A stretch of 64,000 nucleotides of DNA from Pseudaquabacterium inlustre (GCF_038066595.1 NZ_JBBUTH010000003.1:558001-622000); one strand, 5' to 3'. Numbered from the stretch's first letter, positions 28,610 through 38,304 are shown. Made by a program: numbers and translations. Notes: a model not told the origin generated them from the sequence alone.

Positions 28610-28647
28610 TTGTAAAAGATAAAATAAATAAAACCGATAAATTGTAG
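28610..28647 (+). promoter_or_regulatory. AT-rich tract upstream of a secreted-protein gene
   Basis: A stretch of about 38 bases is almost pure A/T (TTGTAAAAG, then TAAAATAAATAAAACC and GATAAATTG) in a roughly 70% GC background. It lies about 90 bases before the secreted-protein gene in the longest gap of the window (28521-28734). Several -10-like hexamers occur but none has a well-spaced -35. It may be a strong promoter region, an UP element or a nucleoid-protein site. Confidence 0.4.
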
Positions 28648-28734
28648 TGGTGACGGATGGATGAGATGCAGCCCGTCAACCGCTCGGCCAGCAGTTCCCC
28701 CGGGCGTCCCACACACCACGGAAAGGAACGTCGC

Positions 28735-29199
28735 ATGGACACGAGAACCCTTCGCCTGGCCGCTGGCCTGGCCCTGCTGGCCGGCTTGTCAACGGGGGCT
28801 TCGGCCGCCACCTACACCGCCACCTGCCAGGGGCAGACGGTGTCGGCCAGCAGCCTGGCCGCATTCGGCCCGAAGTGCACCAACATCCGGACGGTCACAC
28901 CGGTCACACCCACCGCGCCGCCCAAGGCGGTGACGCCCACCGCCCCGTTCGACCCCTACAAGAACCTCTACACGGTGCAGGGCTGGGCCAACGCGTACAA
29001 GACCTACGGCGTTGGCAATGCGGGATCGTCGCCTTACTACGCGGCGGCGGTGCAGAAATCGGTCGTCTATGACGCCAACGGCAACTTCCTGCAGGCCAAG
29101 AACCTGGGCTCCACCACCAAGATCGGCAGTACCACCTACGTGCAGAGCGGCAGCACCGTGGTGAACGGCGTCACCGTCTACACGTACACCAAGAAGTGA
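28735..29199 (+). CDS. Secreted protein of unknown function
   Basis: A 154-residue exported protein of no family I recognise. A clean signal peptide (RLAAGLALLAGLSTGASAA, cleavage about residue 24) is followed by a short two-Cys segment (CQGQT to GPKCTN, possibly a disulfide). A Pro/Thr linker (VTPVTPTAPPKAVTPTAP) leads to a Tyr/Gly/Ser/Thr-rich beta-like C-terminus (YKTYGVGNAGSSPYYAAAVQK, GSTTYVQSGSTVVNGVTVYTYTKK). The ATG at 28735 has a good ribosome site (AAAGGA, 7 bases upstream). Its stop overlaps the start of a lipoprotein gene (TGATG), so the two are translated as a pair. The repetitive beta-forming tail suggests a surface or matrix protein. Confidence 0.8.
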   Translation: MDTRTLRLAAGLALLAGLSTGASAATYTATCQGQTVSASSLAAFGPKCTNIRTVTPVTPTAPPKAVTPTAPFDPYKNLYTVQGWANAYKTYGVGNAGSSPYYAAAVQKSVVYDANGNFLQAKNLGSTTKIGSTTYVQSGSTVVNGVTVYTYTKK

Positions 29200-30014
29200 T
29201 GCGGCGCCTGGCCATCGCCGCAGCACTGGGCGCCGCGGCGATGGCCTGCGGTTGCGGCACCTTCACCGCACTGCCGGCCCATGGGGGCGGCAAGCGCTTC
29301 GCCATCGAGCAGGCGCTGGTGTCGGCCGCAGCCAAGAAGGTGATCGGCGATCTGCCGCTGGACACCCTGCGCAACCGCCGCATCCTGCTGGAGACCACCG
29401 TCGTCAATGACGAAGGTGGTGGTGCGGTCAACGGCGGCAGGCCCTATCTGGCCGATGCCCTGAGCCATACCGTGCCGCACGCGCGGGGTGTCACAGGCTT
29501 CACTGCGCTGCGCAACGACAACACCTACATCAAGGACGCGAGCTTCAACAACAGCGACGGCCGCCAGTTCGCCAACTTGCTGGCGTCGGCGCTGGTGAGG
29601 CAGAACGTGATGCTCAACCCCAACCCGGAGAGCGAGGGGGAGCCCGAGTTCTTCGTCGAGGTGATCGTCGACGTGCTGGGCACCTGGCGCAGCCGGACCG
29701 ACTGGCTGGTTTCCAACACCGAGCGGCTGCAGGCGATCGTCTCTGTGGAGTACGTGATCAGCCCGATGAAGCCCGACGGTGGCCCGCGCCGCGTGGGCAA
29801 GGTGGGCTGGGAGGCCGAGTACCGAGAAAGCTATGTGGGCTGGATGGGGCCGGCGCACTCGGACATCGAGTTGCGGCCATCGGCGCTCACCAGCCTGCTG
29901 CCCACGCTCGGTTCGGGCAGTGACTCCACCAGCAACCTGCAGCGCGCCAAGCCGGTGGAATTCGCACAGCCCCAGCCCGCGCAGCCGATCCAGGTGAATC
30001 CCCGCGCCAAGTGA
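29199..30014 (+). CDS. Putative lipoprotein of unknown function
   Basis: About 271 residues with an N-terminal lipoprotein-like signal (MRRLAIAAALGAAAMACGCGTF; Cys about 17 or 19, a non-ideal lipobox). A soluble alpha/beta domain follows, with RFAIEQALVSAAAKKVIGDL, GRQFANLLASALVRQNVML, EFFVEVIVDVLGTWRSRTDW and a Pro/Gln-rich tail. I do not recognise the family. It overlaps the secreted-protein stop codon (TGATG), so coupled translation and a joint function, such as secretion or anchoring of the partner at the outer membrane, are plausible. An alternative GTG start lies three bases upstream. Confidence 0.72.
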   Translation: MRRLAIAAALGAAAMACGCGTFTALPAHGGGKRFAIEQALVSAAAKKVIGDLPLDTLRNRRILLETTVVNDEGGGAVNGGRPYLADALSHTVPHARGVTGFTALRNDNTYIKDASFNNSDGRQFANLLASALVRQNVMLNPNPESEGEPEFFVEVIVDVLGTWRSRTDWLVSNTERLQAIVSVEYVISPMKPDGGPRRVGKVGWEAEYRESYVGWMGPAHSDIELRPSALTSLLPTLGSGSDSTSNLQRAKPVEFAQPQPAQPIQVNPRAK

Positions 30015-30123
30015 ATCTCCGCGCCGGGTGCGCGCCGCCAGCGCGCGGCGCTGCAGATTCGGTCGGTGATCGCTAGCATCGCGCCCATGCGCCTGCGAAA
30101 GCCCGCCCTGCCTGAACCCTGTC

Positions 30124-31197
30124 GTGGCTGATCTGGTCGTCGAGCGGCCACAGGGCCTGTACTGCCCGCCGGGTGATTTCTACATCGACCCCTGGCGGCC
30201 GGTGCCGCGCGCCGTGATCACCCATGCCCATGCCGACCATGCGCGGGCCGGTCACGGCCACGTGCTGGCCACGGCGGTCAGTGCCGGCCTGCTGCGCAGC
30301 CGCCTGGGCGCGGCGCTGCCGCTGCAAGGGCTGGCGTATGGCGAGGCGGTCACGCACCACGGCGTGCGCATCAGCCTGCACCCGGCCGGCCATGTGCTGG
30401 GCTCGGCCCAGGTGCGGCTGGAACATGCCGGCCAGGTGTGGGTGGCCTCGGGCGACTACTTCCTCAGCGCGCACGACGAGTCCAACGCCACCTGCGCGCC
30501 TTTCGAGCCGGTGCGCTGCCACTGCTTCATCACCGAGTCGACCTTCGGCCTGCCGGTCTACCGCTGGGCACCGCAGGTCGAGGTCTTCGGCCAGATCGAC
30601 GCCTGGTGGCGGGCCAACGCCGCCGCCGGCCGTCCCAGCCTGCTGATGGCCTACAGCCTGGGCAAGGCCCAGCGCCTGCTGGCGGGTGTGGATGCGTCGA
30701 TCGGCCCCATCGTCGTGCATGGCGCGGTGGCACCGCTGAACGAGGCCTACCGTGCCGCCGGCGTGCCGCTGCCGCCCACCTGGACGCTGGGTGAACTGCC
30801 CGAGGCCCGCCAACTGGCCGGCGCGCTTGTGGTGGCGCCGCCGGCCGTGCACGGCAGTGCATGGGCGCGCAAGCTGGGTGATTTCAGCGACGCCTTCGCC
30901 AGCGGCTGGATGCAGCTGCGCGGTGCGCGCCGGCGCCAGGGTGTGGACCGCGGCTTCGTGCTGAGCGACCACGCCGACTGGCCCGGCCTGCAGCGCGCCA
31001 TCGGCGCCACCGGGGCCGAGCGCGTGATCGTCACCCACGGCGAAGAGGCGGTGATGGTGCGCTGGCTGCGCGAGCAGGGGCTGGATGCCGGCGCCTTCCG
31101 CACCGAGTTCGGCCAGGAGGATGCCGCGCCGGCACCGCGTGGCGCCGCACCGGTGGCTGCGGCCGGCGAGGCCGATGACCCGAAGGCGGGTGGCTGA
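30124..31197 (+). CDS. Ligase-associated DNA exonuclease (metallo-beta-lactamase/beta-CASP fold)
   Basis: A 357-residue metallo-beta-lactamase-fold nuclease. The metal-binding HAHADH is at 34-39, with further conserved SLHPAGHVLGSAQV, SGDYFLSAHDESNATCAPFEPV, ESTFGLPVYRW, a switch to SDHADWPGL and a final VTHGEE. This family accompanies bacterial ATP-dependent ligases and is thought to process DNA ends before sealing. The start is GTG at 30124. A 14-codon frame (30087-30131) overlaps it. Its stop overlaps the ligase ATG by one base, so the two are translationally coupled. Confidence 0.88.
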   Translation: MADLVVERPQGLYCPPGDFYIDPWRPVPRAVITHAHADHARAGHGHVLATAVSAGLLRSRLGAALPLQGLAYGEAVTHHGVRISLHPAGHVLGSAQVRLEHAGQVWVASGDYFLSAHDESNATCAPFEPVRCHCFITESTFGLPVYRWAPQVEVFGQIDAWWRANAAAGRPSLLMAYSLGKAQRLLAGVDASIGPIVVHGAVAPLNEAYRAAGVPLPPTWTLGELPEARQLAGALVVAPPAVHGSAWARKLGDFSDAFASGWMQLRGARRRQGVDRGFVLSDHADWPGLQRAIGATGAERVIVTHGEEAVMVRWLREQGLDAGAFRTEFGQEDAAPAPRGAAPVAAAGEADDPKAGG

Positions 31198-33029
31198 TGC
31201 GCCGCTTTGCCGCCCTGTACGCCGCGCTGGACGCCAGTACCAGCACCGAGGCCAAGGTGGCCGCGATGGCGGCCTACCTGGCCGAGGCGCCGGCGCCAGA
31301 CGCCGCCTGGGCCGTGTACTTCCTGGCCGGCGGCCGGCCGCGCCAGACCGTGCCCACCGCGCTGCTGCGCACCGAGGCCCAGGCCGCCGCCGGTGTGCCC
31401 GAGTGGCTGTTCGAGGCCAGCTACCAGGCGGTGGGGGATCTGGCCGAAACCATCGCCCACCTGTTGCCACCCCCTGCGCGGGCCAGCGACCTGGGTCTGG
31501 CCCACTGGGTCGAGCAGCGCCTGCTGCCGCTGCGCGGCGCCGATCCGGTGCATCAGGCCGCGCAGTTGCGCGCATGGTGGGACGAACTGGCGCCCGCCGA
31601 GCGCTTCGTGCTGGTCAAGCTGATCGGCGGCGGTTTTCGCGTCGGCGTCAGCAAGCTGCTGGTGCAACGGGCGCTGGCGCGCCATGCCGGCCTGCCCGCC
31701 GCCCTGGTGGCGCAGCGCATGATGGGCTTCGGCGATGGCCGTGCCCGGCCCGACGCGGCGCAACTGCAGGCCCTGCTGGCGCCGGCCGATGCCCCCGGCC
31801 GCCGCGACATCGGCCAGCCCTATCCCTTCTACCTGGCCCATCCGCTGGAGCCCGGCGACGACAGCGCCGACGCGCTGGCCGCGCGCCTGGGCGACGCCGG
31901 CCAGTGGCTGGCGGAGTGGAAGTTCGACGGCATCCGCGCACAGCTGGTGCGCCGGGGGACCGGCGGCGACGCGGGCGTCTGGCTGTGGTCGCGCGGCGAG
32001 GAGTTGATGGCCGGGCGCTTTCCCGAGGTGGAGGCCGCCGCCGCCGCGCTGCCGGCCGGTACCGTGCTGGACGGCGAACTGCTGGTGTGGCCGGCCGGTG
32101 CCGCCCGGCCCGCCGCCTTCCAGACCCTGCAGACCCGCATCAACCGCAAGACACTGAGCAAGCGCCTGCTGGCGCAGACCCCGGTGGTGTTCGTGGCCTA
32201 CGACCTGCTGGAGCAGCACGGGCAGGACCTGCGCGCCCAGCCCCAGCACCTGCGCCGGGCGCAGCTCGAGGCCCTGCTGGACGGTCGTGACGGCGCCGGC
32301 ACCTTGCGTCTTTCGCCCCTGGTGTCGCCCCTGGTGTCGCCACGGGTGTCGCCGCCGCCCCCCGGGCTGCCGGACGCCGCTGCACTGGACGGTGTGGCAG
32401 ACCTGGCCGGCTGGCCCGCCTGGGCGGCGCAGCGGGCCCGCAGCCGCGAGCTCGGCGTGGAAGGGCTGATGCTCAAGCACCGCGAGGCGCCGTATGGCAG
32501 CGGCCGCACCAAGGCAGCGGGCCTGGCGGCCGGCGGCTGGTGGAAGTGGAAGGTGGCGCCCTACACCGTGGACGGGGTGCTGATCTACGCCCAGGCCGGC
32601 CACGGCCGGCGTGCTGGCCTTTACACCGACTACACCTTCGCGGTGTGGAACCGCGCGCCGCAGGACGCCGCCGAGGCCCAGGCCGTGGTGGACGCCATCG
32701 CCCGGCGCGAACCCGCGCAGCCGGGCGCGCTGCAGCTGGTGCCCTTCGCCAAGGCGTATTCCGGCCTCAGCGATGCCGAGTTCGCGGCGGTCGATCGCGT
32801 GATCCGCGCCCACACGCTGGAGAAGTTCGGGCCGGTGCGCAGCGTGCGGCCCACGCTGGTGCTGGAACTGGGCTTCGAGGGCCTGCAGCGCAGCGCCCGG
32901 CACAAGAGCGGCATCGCGGTGCGCTTTCCACGCATGCTGCGGTTGCGTCCCGACAAGCCGCTGCACGAGGCCGACAGCCTGCCGCAACTGCTGTCACTGC
33001 TGGATACCCCCGGCGAAAGCGCTTCGTGA
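31197..33029 (+). CDS. ATP-dependent DNA ligase
   Basis: A 610-residue ligase. A helical N-terminal DNA-binding domain (to about 200, with GGFRVGVSKLLVQRALA) is followed by the adenylation domain; the nucleotide-accepting Lys is about 242 in EWKFDGIRAQL. The DGELLVW, VVFVAYDLLE, EGLMLKH and WWKWKVAP motifs come next, then an OB-fold C-terminus ending near VRFPRMLRLRPDK. It is of the kind paired with an exonuclease in DNA repair, not the replicative NAD ligase. A Ser/Pro/Val-rich insert near 372-384 is encoded by a 12-base tandem repeat. The usual third and fourth members, an Lhr-type helicase and a phosphoesterase, do not follow. Confidence 0.92.
   Translation: MRRFAALYAALDASTSTEAKVAAMAAYLAEAPAPDAAWAVYFLAGGRPRQTVPTALLRTEAQAAAGVPEWLFEASYQAVGDLAETIAHLLPPPARASDLGLAHWVEQRLLPLRGADPVHQAAQLRAWWDELAPAERFVLVKLIGGGFRVGVSKLLVQRALARHAGLPAALVAQRMMGFGDGRARPDAAQLQALLAPADAPGRRDIGQPYPFYLAHPLEPGDDSADALAARLGDAGQWLAEWKFDGIRAQLVRRGTGGDAGVWLWSRGEELMAGRFPEVEAAAAALPAGTVLDGELLVWPAGAARPAAFQTLQTRINRKTLSKRLLAQTPVVFVAYDLLEQHGQDLRAQPQHLRRAQLEALLDGRDGAGTLRLSPLVSPLVSPRVSPPPPGLPDAAALDGVADLAGWPAWAAQRARSRELGVEGLMLKHREAPYGSGRTKAAGLAAGGWWKWKVAPYTVDGVLIYAQAGHGRRAGLYTDYTFAVWNRAPQDAAEAQAVVDAIARREPAQPGALQLVPFAKAYSGLSDAEFAAVDRVIRAHTLEKFGPVRSVRPTLVLELGFEGLQRSARHKSGIAVRFPRMLRLRPDKPLHEADSLPQLLSLLDTPGESAS
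32314..32349 (+). repeat. Three tandem 12-base copies inside the ligase gene
   Basis: The unit CGCCCCTGGTGT occurs twice exactly and once with two changes (CGCCACGGGTGT). It keeps the reading frame and encodes repeated Ser-Pro-Leu/Arg-Val in a loop between catalytic motifs. Such repeats can vary in number by slippage without breaking the frame. Confidence 0.8.
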
Positions 33030-33205
33030 GACCCTCTGTTCAACGGATGGACCGCATGCCCGCGTTGTGACAATGATATGAATGACCGGGCACCAGCTGT
33101 TGCCTGGCGACGCTAGGGGTAAGACGAAGCAGCGCGGTCTTTCGGGACGGCTATCATCAACCCTGTTTCCCATTCCGTGACGGATTCCCCGCAAGGCATT
33201 CACTC

Positions 33206-34036
33206 GTGAAATCCAGCACGCTCTTCGCCGCGTCCATGCGCTGGCGGCCTCCCTCCGGCAGCATGCTGGTGCAGAGCCCGCGCATTGACCTGCTGCCCGA
33301 CGGCTCGGCAGGACCGCGGCGTTTCAAGATCAAGACCGCCGACTCCCAGGGCCGCCGCGGCATGGTCGACAGCCTGCTGAAGAACCGTTACGGCTGGCGC
33401 GGTTACAAGGAAGTGCGCCTGCCCACCGACCAGACGGTGCACCGCTTCACCCTGGTGGCGGTGGAAGACGAGAACACCATCGGCACGATCACCGTGGCCA
33501 TGGATGGCTCCGAGGCCAAGCTCAGCGTCGACGACGCCTTTGCACCCGAGGTGAATGCGCTGCGCGCGCAGAACCGCAAGATCTGCGAGTTCACGAAGCT
33601 GGCGGTCGATCCCACGGTGGGCACCAAGCGCGTGCTGGCCACGCTGTTCCACGTGGCCTACATCGTGGCGCACCGCATCCGCGGGTTCGACACGCTGCTG
33701 ATCGAGGTGAACCCCCGCCACGTGCGCTACTACGAGCGCATGCTGGGCTTTCGCGTGCTGGCCAGCGAGCGCATGAACCGCTCGGTGAATGCCCCGGCCG
33801 TGCTGCTGGGTGTGGATTTTTCCTACGTCATGACGCAGATCGGCGAGTTCGCCGGCCAGCCCGAGCGCCTGGCCACCGAGCGCTCGCTGTACCCCGGCTT
33901 CATGTCGCTGACCGAGGAGGCTGGCGTGCTCAGCCGCATGGTGGCCAAGCAGGCCCAGGTGCAGCGCGCGCGCGACGAAGAGACCGCCGCGCCGGCGCCG
34001 AACACCGACTTCCAGGCGTCCGACCTGCTCACCTGA
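33206..34036 (+). CDS. FeeM-like N-acyl amino acid synthase / GNAT acyltransferase
   Basis: A 276-residue protein whose core (about 45-205) looks like the GNAT-fold FeeM family: KNRYGWRGYKEV, TLVAVEDENTIGTITVAMDG, EFTKLAVDPTVGTKRVLATLFHVAYIVA and EVNPRHVRYYERMLGF. FeeM enzymes join an acyl chain from acyl carrier protein to an amino acid, and related acyltransferases accompany exosortase-type surface systems. The substrate here is unknown. The start is GTG at 33206. It stands alone, 176 bases after the ligase, with an intrinsic terminator just after its stop. Confidence 0.75.
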   Translation: MKSSTLFAASMRWRPPSGSMLVQSPRIDLLPDGSAGPRRFKIKTADSQGRRGMVDSLLKNRYGWRGYKEVRLPTDQTVHRFTLVAVEDENTIGTITVAMDGSEAKLSVDDAFAPEVNALRAQNRKICEFTKLAVDPTVGTKRVLATLFHVAYIVAHRIRGFDTLLIEVNPRHVRYYERMLGFRVLASERMNRSVNAPAVLLGVDFSYVMTQIGEFAGQPERLATERSLYPGFMSLTEEAGVLSRMVAKQAQVQRARDEETAAPAPNTDFQASDLLT

Positions 34037-34072
34037 GCCGCCGGCCGCCTGTGTGGCGGCGTGATCCCGCCG

Positions 34073-34097
34073 AAGCCGCCTCGCAGGCGGCTTTTTT
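34073..34097 (+). terminator. Rho-independent terminator after the acyltransferase gene
   Basis: AAGCCGCC, loop TCGCA, GGCGGC, then six T residues. This is one of only two classical intrinsic terminators in the window. It lies 36 bases after the FeeM-like stop and ends 12 bases before the convergent acuI stop. Confidence 0.92.
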
Positions 34098-34109
34098 CAT
34101 GCGCCGCCG

Positions 34110-35105
<996 letters not shown>

Positions 35106-35242
35106 GGGTTCTCCTGGATTGGGCCTCGGAGGGCAGCGGTCTGCATTGTGGTCGCCCCCGCCCCACGGCGGGTGCACGCAGGCGACAGCGCGGCCGGTGT
35201 CATCGGCCCGCCACCGATCAGCGGCACAATGCATTCGCCGTG

Positions 35243-35854
35243 ATGCATCGTTCCACCCACTCCACCAGCGCCCGGTTCGCCCGGTCGCGGGCAAGGGTGT
35301 CCAGCGTTGGCGTTGGCCGGCCGGCGCTGCGTGCCGCGCTGGTCTGGTGCCTGATCGGCGCGCTGGCGGTCTACGCCACGTCGGGCAGCCTGCTGCGCAT
35401 GCTGGGGCCCCAGCACTGGCATGCCACGCCGCCCGCGGGGTTGGCGGCGGGTCTGTCCGCCGCCGCCCGGGTCGACGGCCCGGACCTTGGAACCCAGGTG
35501 CTGCGCCAGATCGGGCAGGCCCTGGCCCAGGTGCAGGCACTGGCCGATGCCGCCCATGCCCGCGCCCATGCCCTCGGCGCTGCATCGCACGGGCACAGCC
35601 ACATCGGTCTGCTGCGGCACTGGCACGGCGCGGACGACGACAGCGTGCGTGTGCTCGGTGCCCAGGCGCAGGACCCCGCGCTGGCCGATCTGACGGCCGG
35701 CGCCGCCCTGGGCAGCGCCACGCTGTTGCTGGGCACCGGCCCGCAGGGCCTCGGCGCGCCGGCACGGGCCGAGGCCGGCGCATGGCCCGCCGTGGCCGCG
35801 GCGGCCTGGGTCGATGCCGACCTGGCGCCGCCGGCCGAGCCGCCGATCGGCTGA
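35243..35854 (+). CDS. His-rich membrane-anchored protein of unknown function
   Basis: About 203 residues. One hydrophobic segment (about 30-50, LRAALVWCLIGALAVYATSG) anchors a predicted periplasmic domain containing His clusters: GPQHWHATPP near 57 and SHGHSHIGLLRHWHG near 117. The rest is Ala/Gly-rich. No family is recognised. It precedes a TonB-dependent receptor, separated by 167 bases, so metal binding for uptake or sensing is a natural but unproven idea. A GTG three bases upstream is an alternative start. The promoter may use CACAAT at 35225-35230. Confidence 0.6.
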   Translation: MHRSTHSTSARFARSRARVSSVGVGRPALRAALVWCLIGALAVYATSGSLLRMLGPQHWHATPPAGLAAGLSAAARVDGPDLGTQVLRQIGQALAQVQALADAAHARAHALGAASHGHSHIGLLRHWHGADDDSVRVLGAQAQDPALADLTAGAALGSATLLLGTGPQGLGAPARAEAGAWPAVAAAAWVDADLAPPAEPPIG

Positions 35855-36021
35855 GCCACGCGGGCCCCGCTCGCGGGCCCTTGTTTCGACGCACACCGCG
35901 CCCCTGGCGCCGCCCCCGTCATCGGTCTGGCGGTCCGCAGGCGCGGCCTGAGCCGACCGTGCCACCCGTGTGTGGCTGGCGGCTGCAGCGTGCGACCGCT
36001 CACCGCTCACCGACCATTGGC

Positions 36022-38202
36022 ATGACCTTTCCGCTTTCGGGCGCTTCGCGCGCCCACACGTTCGCCTTTTCGTCCTCTCTTCCGTCCGCCGCGCCGCCGC
36101 CGCGTCACCCGGTGTGGCCGGCCTGGCTGGCCTGCGCCCTGTCGCCGCTGGCCGCTGCGGCCGCCCAGGCCGCCTCTGAAGGGCCCAGCGCCGCGCCCGC
36201 GTCGACGCAGCAGGTGCAGATCGTCGGCCAGCATTACGACAACGGCGTGGGCAGCAGCGACGCCGCCTCGCAGGGCGTGATCCGCGCCGAACTGCTCAAG
36301 AGTCGCCCGGCGCTGCGCCCGGGCGAGGTGCTGGAGTTCGTGCCGGGCGTCATCGTCACGCAGCACTCGGGCGACGGCAAGGCCAACCAGTACTTCCTGC
36401 GCGGCTTCAACCTCGACCACGGCACCGACTTCGCCACCAGCGTCGACGGCATGCCGGTGAACATGCCCACGCACGGCCATGGCCAGGGCTACGCCGACCT
36501 GAACTTCCTGATCCCCGAACTGGTGGACCGCATCGCCTACCGCAAGGGCCCGTACTTCGCACGCGGCGGCGACTTCTCGGCCGCCGGCGCGGCCGACATC
36601 GTCTACCGCACCCGGTTCGATGCGCCCTGGGTGCAGGCCACGCTGGGCCCCGATGCCTACCGGCGCCTGGTGGCTGCCGGCTCGGGCGACGTGGGCCCGG
36701 GTGTCACGGCCCTGGCCGCCGTGGAGTCGATGGGCAACGACGGCCCCTGGACGCTGCGCGAGGGGCTGCGGCGGCGCAACGGCGTGTTCACGCTCAGCGG
36801 CGGCACGCCGGCGCAGGGCTGGCAGGCCAGCGCCATGGCCTACACGGCGCATTGGCGCGCCACCGACCAGGTACCCGAGTCACTGCTCGGCCAGCCGTAC
36901 GACGGCCGCGTCTTCGGCCGCTTCGACACGCTGGACACCAGCGACGGGGGCGAGACCTCGCGCGCCAGCCTGTCGGGGCAGTGGCACCGCGTCAGCGAGG
37001 CCGGCACCACCCGCATCGCCGCGTACGCGATGCGTTACCGGCTGCAGCTGTGGTCCAACTTCACCTATGCGCTGGAGCGGCCCGACACCGGCGACCAGTT
37101 CAGCCAGCGCGACCGGCGCAGCGTGCTGGGCCTCGCGGCCAGCCATGCGGTGGAACACGCCGTCGCGGGCTGGGAAGCCCGCAGCGAATGGGGCCTGCAA
37201 TGGCGCCATGACCGCATCGGCGTGGCCTTGTACGACACCCAGGCGCGGCAGGTGCTGGGCGTGACCCGGGACGACACGGTGCGCCAGGCCATGCTGGGGG
37301 TCCATGGCCAGACCGCGCTGACCTTCAATCCCTGGCTGCGCGGCCTGTTCGGCCTGCGCGCGGACCATCTGCAGGCGCGCGTGGACAGCCATGCCGGCGC
37401 CTTTGCCGCAGCCAACTCCGGGCGCGCCAGCGCGGTGCAGTGGTCGCCACGCGCCAGCCTGGTGTTCGGGCCCTTCGCCCGGACCGAGTTCTTCGTCAAT
37501 GCCGGGCGCGGCCTGCACAGCAACGACGCCCGCGGCATGACCCAGCAGGCCGATCCGCGCACCGGTGCGGCGGCCGATCGCGTGCAGCCGCTGGTGGCCA
37601 GCCGCGGCCAGGAACTGGGACTGCGCACCGAGGCCCTGCCGGGCCTGCAGAGCTCGCTGGCGCTGTGGCGCCTGGACTCGGCGTCCGAACTCGTCTACGT
37701 GGGCGACGCCGGCAGCACCGAGGCCGCGCAGGCCAGCCGCCGCCACGGCGTGGAGTTCAACAACCGCTGGCAGCCGTGGCGCTGGCTGCTGGTGGATGCC
37801 GACCTGGCCTGGACCCATGCCCGGTTCGCCGATGGCGGACGCATCCCGAACGCGGTCGACCGCGTGGCCTCGCTGTCGGCCACGCTGCGCGAGCTGGGGC
37901 CATGGTCGGCCAGCCTGGGCTGGCGCTACCTGGGTTCGGGTGCGTTGGTCGAGGACAACAGCGTGCGCAGCACGCCCGCCATCACCGCCGATCTGCGGCT
38001 GAGCCACACGCTGCCGGCCGCCTGGGGCTTCGGCCGCGACAGCGCGCTGACCGTGGACGTGTTCAACCTGTTCAACCGCCGGGTCGACGACATCCAGTAC
38101 GCCTACACCTCGCGCCTGCCCGGTGGCGACCCGTGGTTCGGCCGCCATGTGCATCCGGCCGAGCCCCGCACGCTGCGCGTCACGCTGAGGCTGGGGTTCT
38201 GA
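36022..38202 (+). CDS. TonB-dependent outer-membrane receptor
   Basis: A 726-residue receptor with a long signal region (to about AAQAASEG), a TonB-box-like QVQIVG, and a plug domain (about 60-190: LEFVPGVIVTQHSGDGKANQYFLRGFNLDHGTDF, VDGMPVNMPTHGHGQGYADLNFLIPELV). A 22-strand barrel ends in the aromatic signature TLRVTLRLGF. The MPTHGHGQGY plug motif with three histidines marks a large, poorly characterised receptor subfamily. The ligand is not known. With a His-rich protein upstream, a metal or metal complex is the first guess. The ATG at 36022 lacks a clear ribosome site, so the start is uncertain by a few residues. Confidence 0.9.
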   Translation: MTFPLSGASRAHTFAFSSSLPSAAPPPRHPVWPAWLACALSPLAAAAAQAASEGPSAAPASTQQVQIVGQHYDNGVGSSDAASQGVIRAELLKSRPALRPGEVLEFVPGVIVTQHSGDGKANQYFLRGFNLDHGTDFATSVDGMPVNMPTHGHGQGYADLNFLIPELVDRIAYRKGPYFARGGDFSAAGAADIVYRTRFDAPWVQATLGPDAYRRLVAAGSGDVGPGVTALAAVESMGNDGPWTLREGLRRRNGVFTLSGGTPAQGWQASAMAYTAHWRATDQVPESLLGQPYDGRVFGRFDTLDTSDGGETSRASLSGQWHRVSEAGTTRIAAYAMRYRLQLWSNFTYALERPDTGDQFSQRDRRSVLGLAASHAVEHAVAGWEARSEWGLQWRHDRIGVALYDTQARQVLGVTRDDTVRQAMLGVHGQTALTFNPWLRGLFGLRADHLQARVDSHAGAFAAANSGRASAVQWSPRASLVFGPFARTEFFVNAGRGLHSNDARGMTQQADPRTGAAADRVQPLVASRGQELGLRTEALPGLQSSLALWRLDSASELVYVGDAGSTEAAQASRRHGVEFNNRWQPWRWLLVDADLAWTHARFADGGRIPNAVDRVASLSATLRELGPWSASLGWRYLGSGALVEDNSVRSTPAITADLRLSHTLPAAWGFGRDSALTVDVFNLFNRRVDDIQYAYTSRLPGGDPWFGRHVHPAEPRTLRVTLRLGF

Positions 38203-38304
38203 ACGGCCGATGGGGCGATCCTGCGCCGGGCGATCCGGCCCGGTCGGTCGGTGCGGCTGGGCCGACCCGTGTGGGTGCGCCAAGCCGCATGTCGCGCATT
38301 GCGC

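Noticed and set aside
30747..32987. Minus-strand frame of about 746 codons
   Set aside because: Antisense to the exonuclease and ligase, low-complexity His/Gln/Gly composition, no start context.
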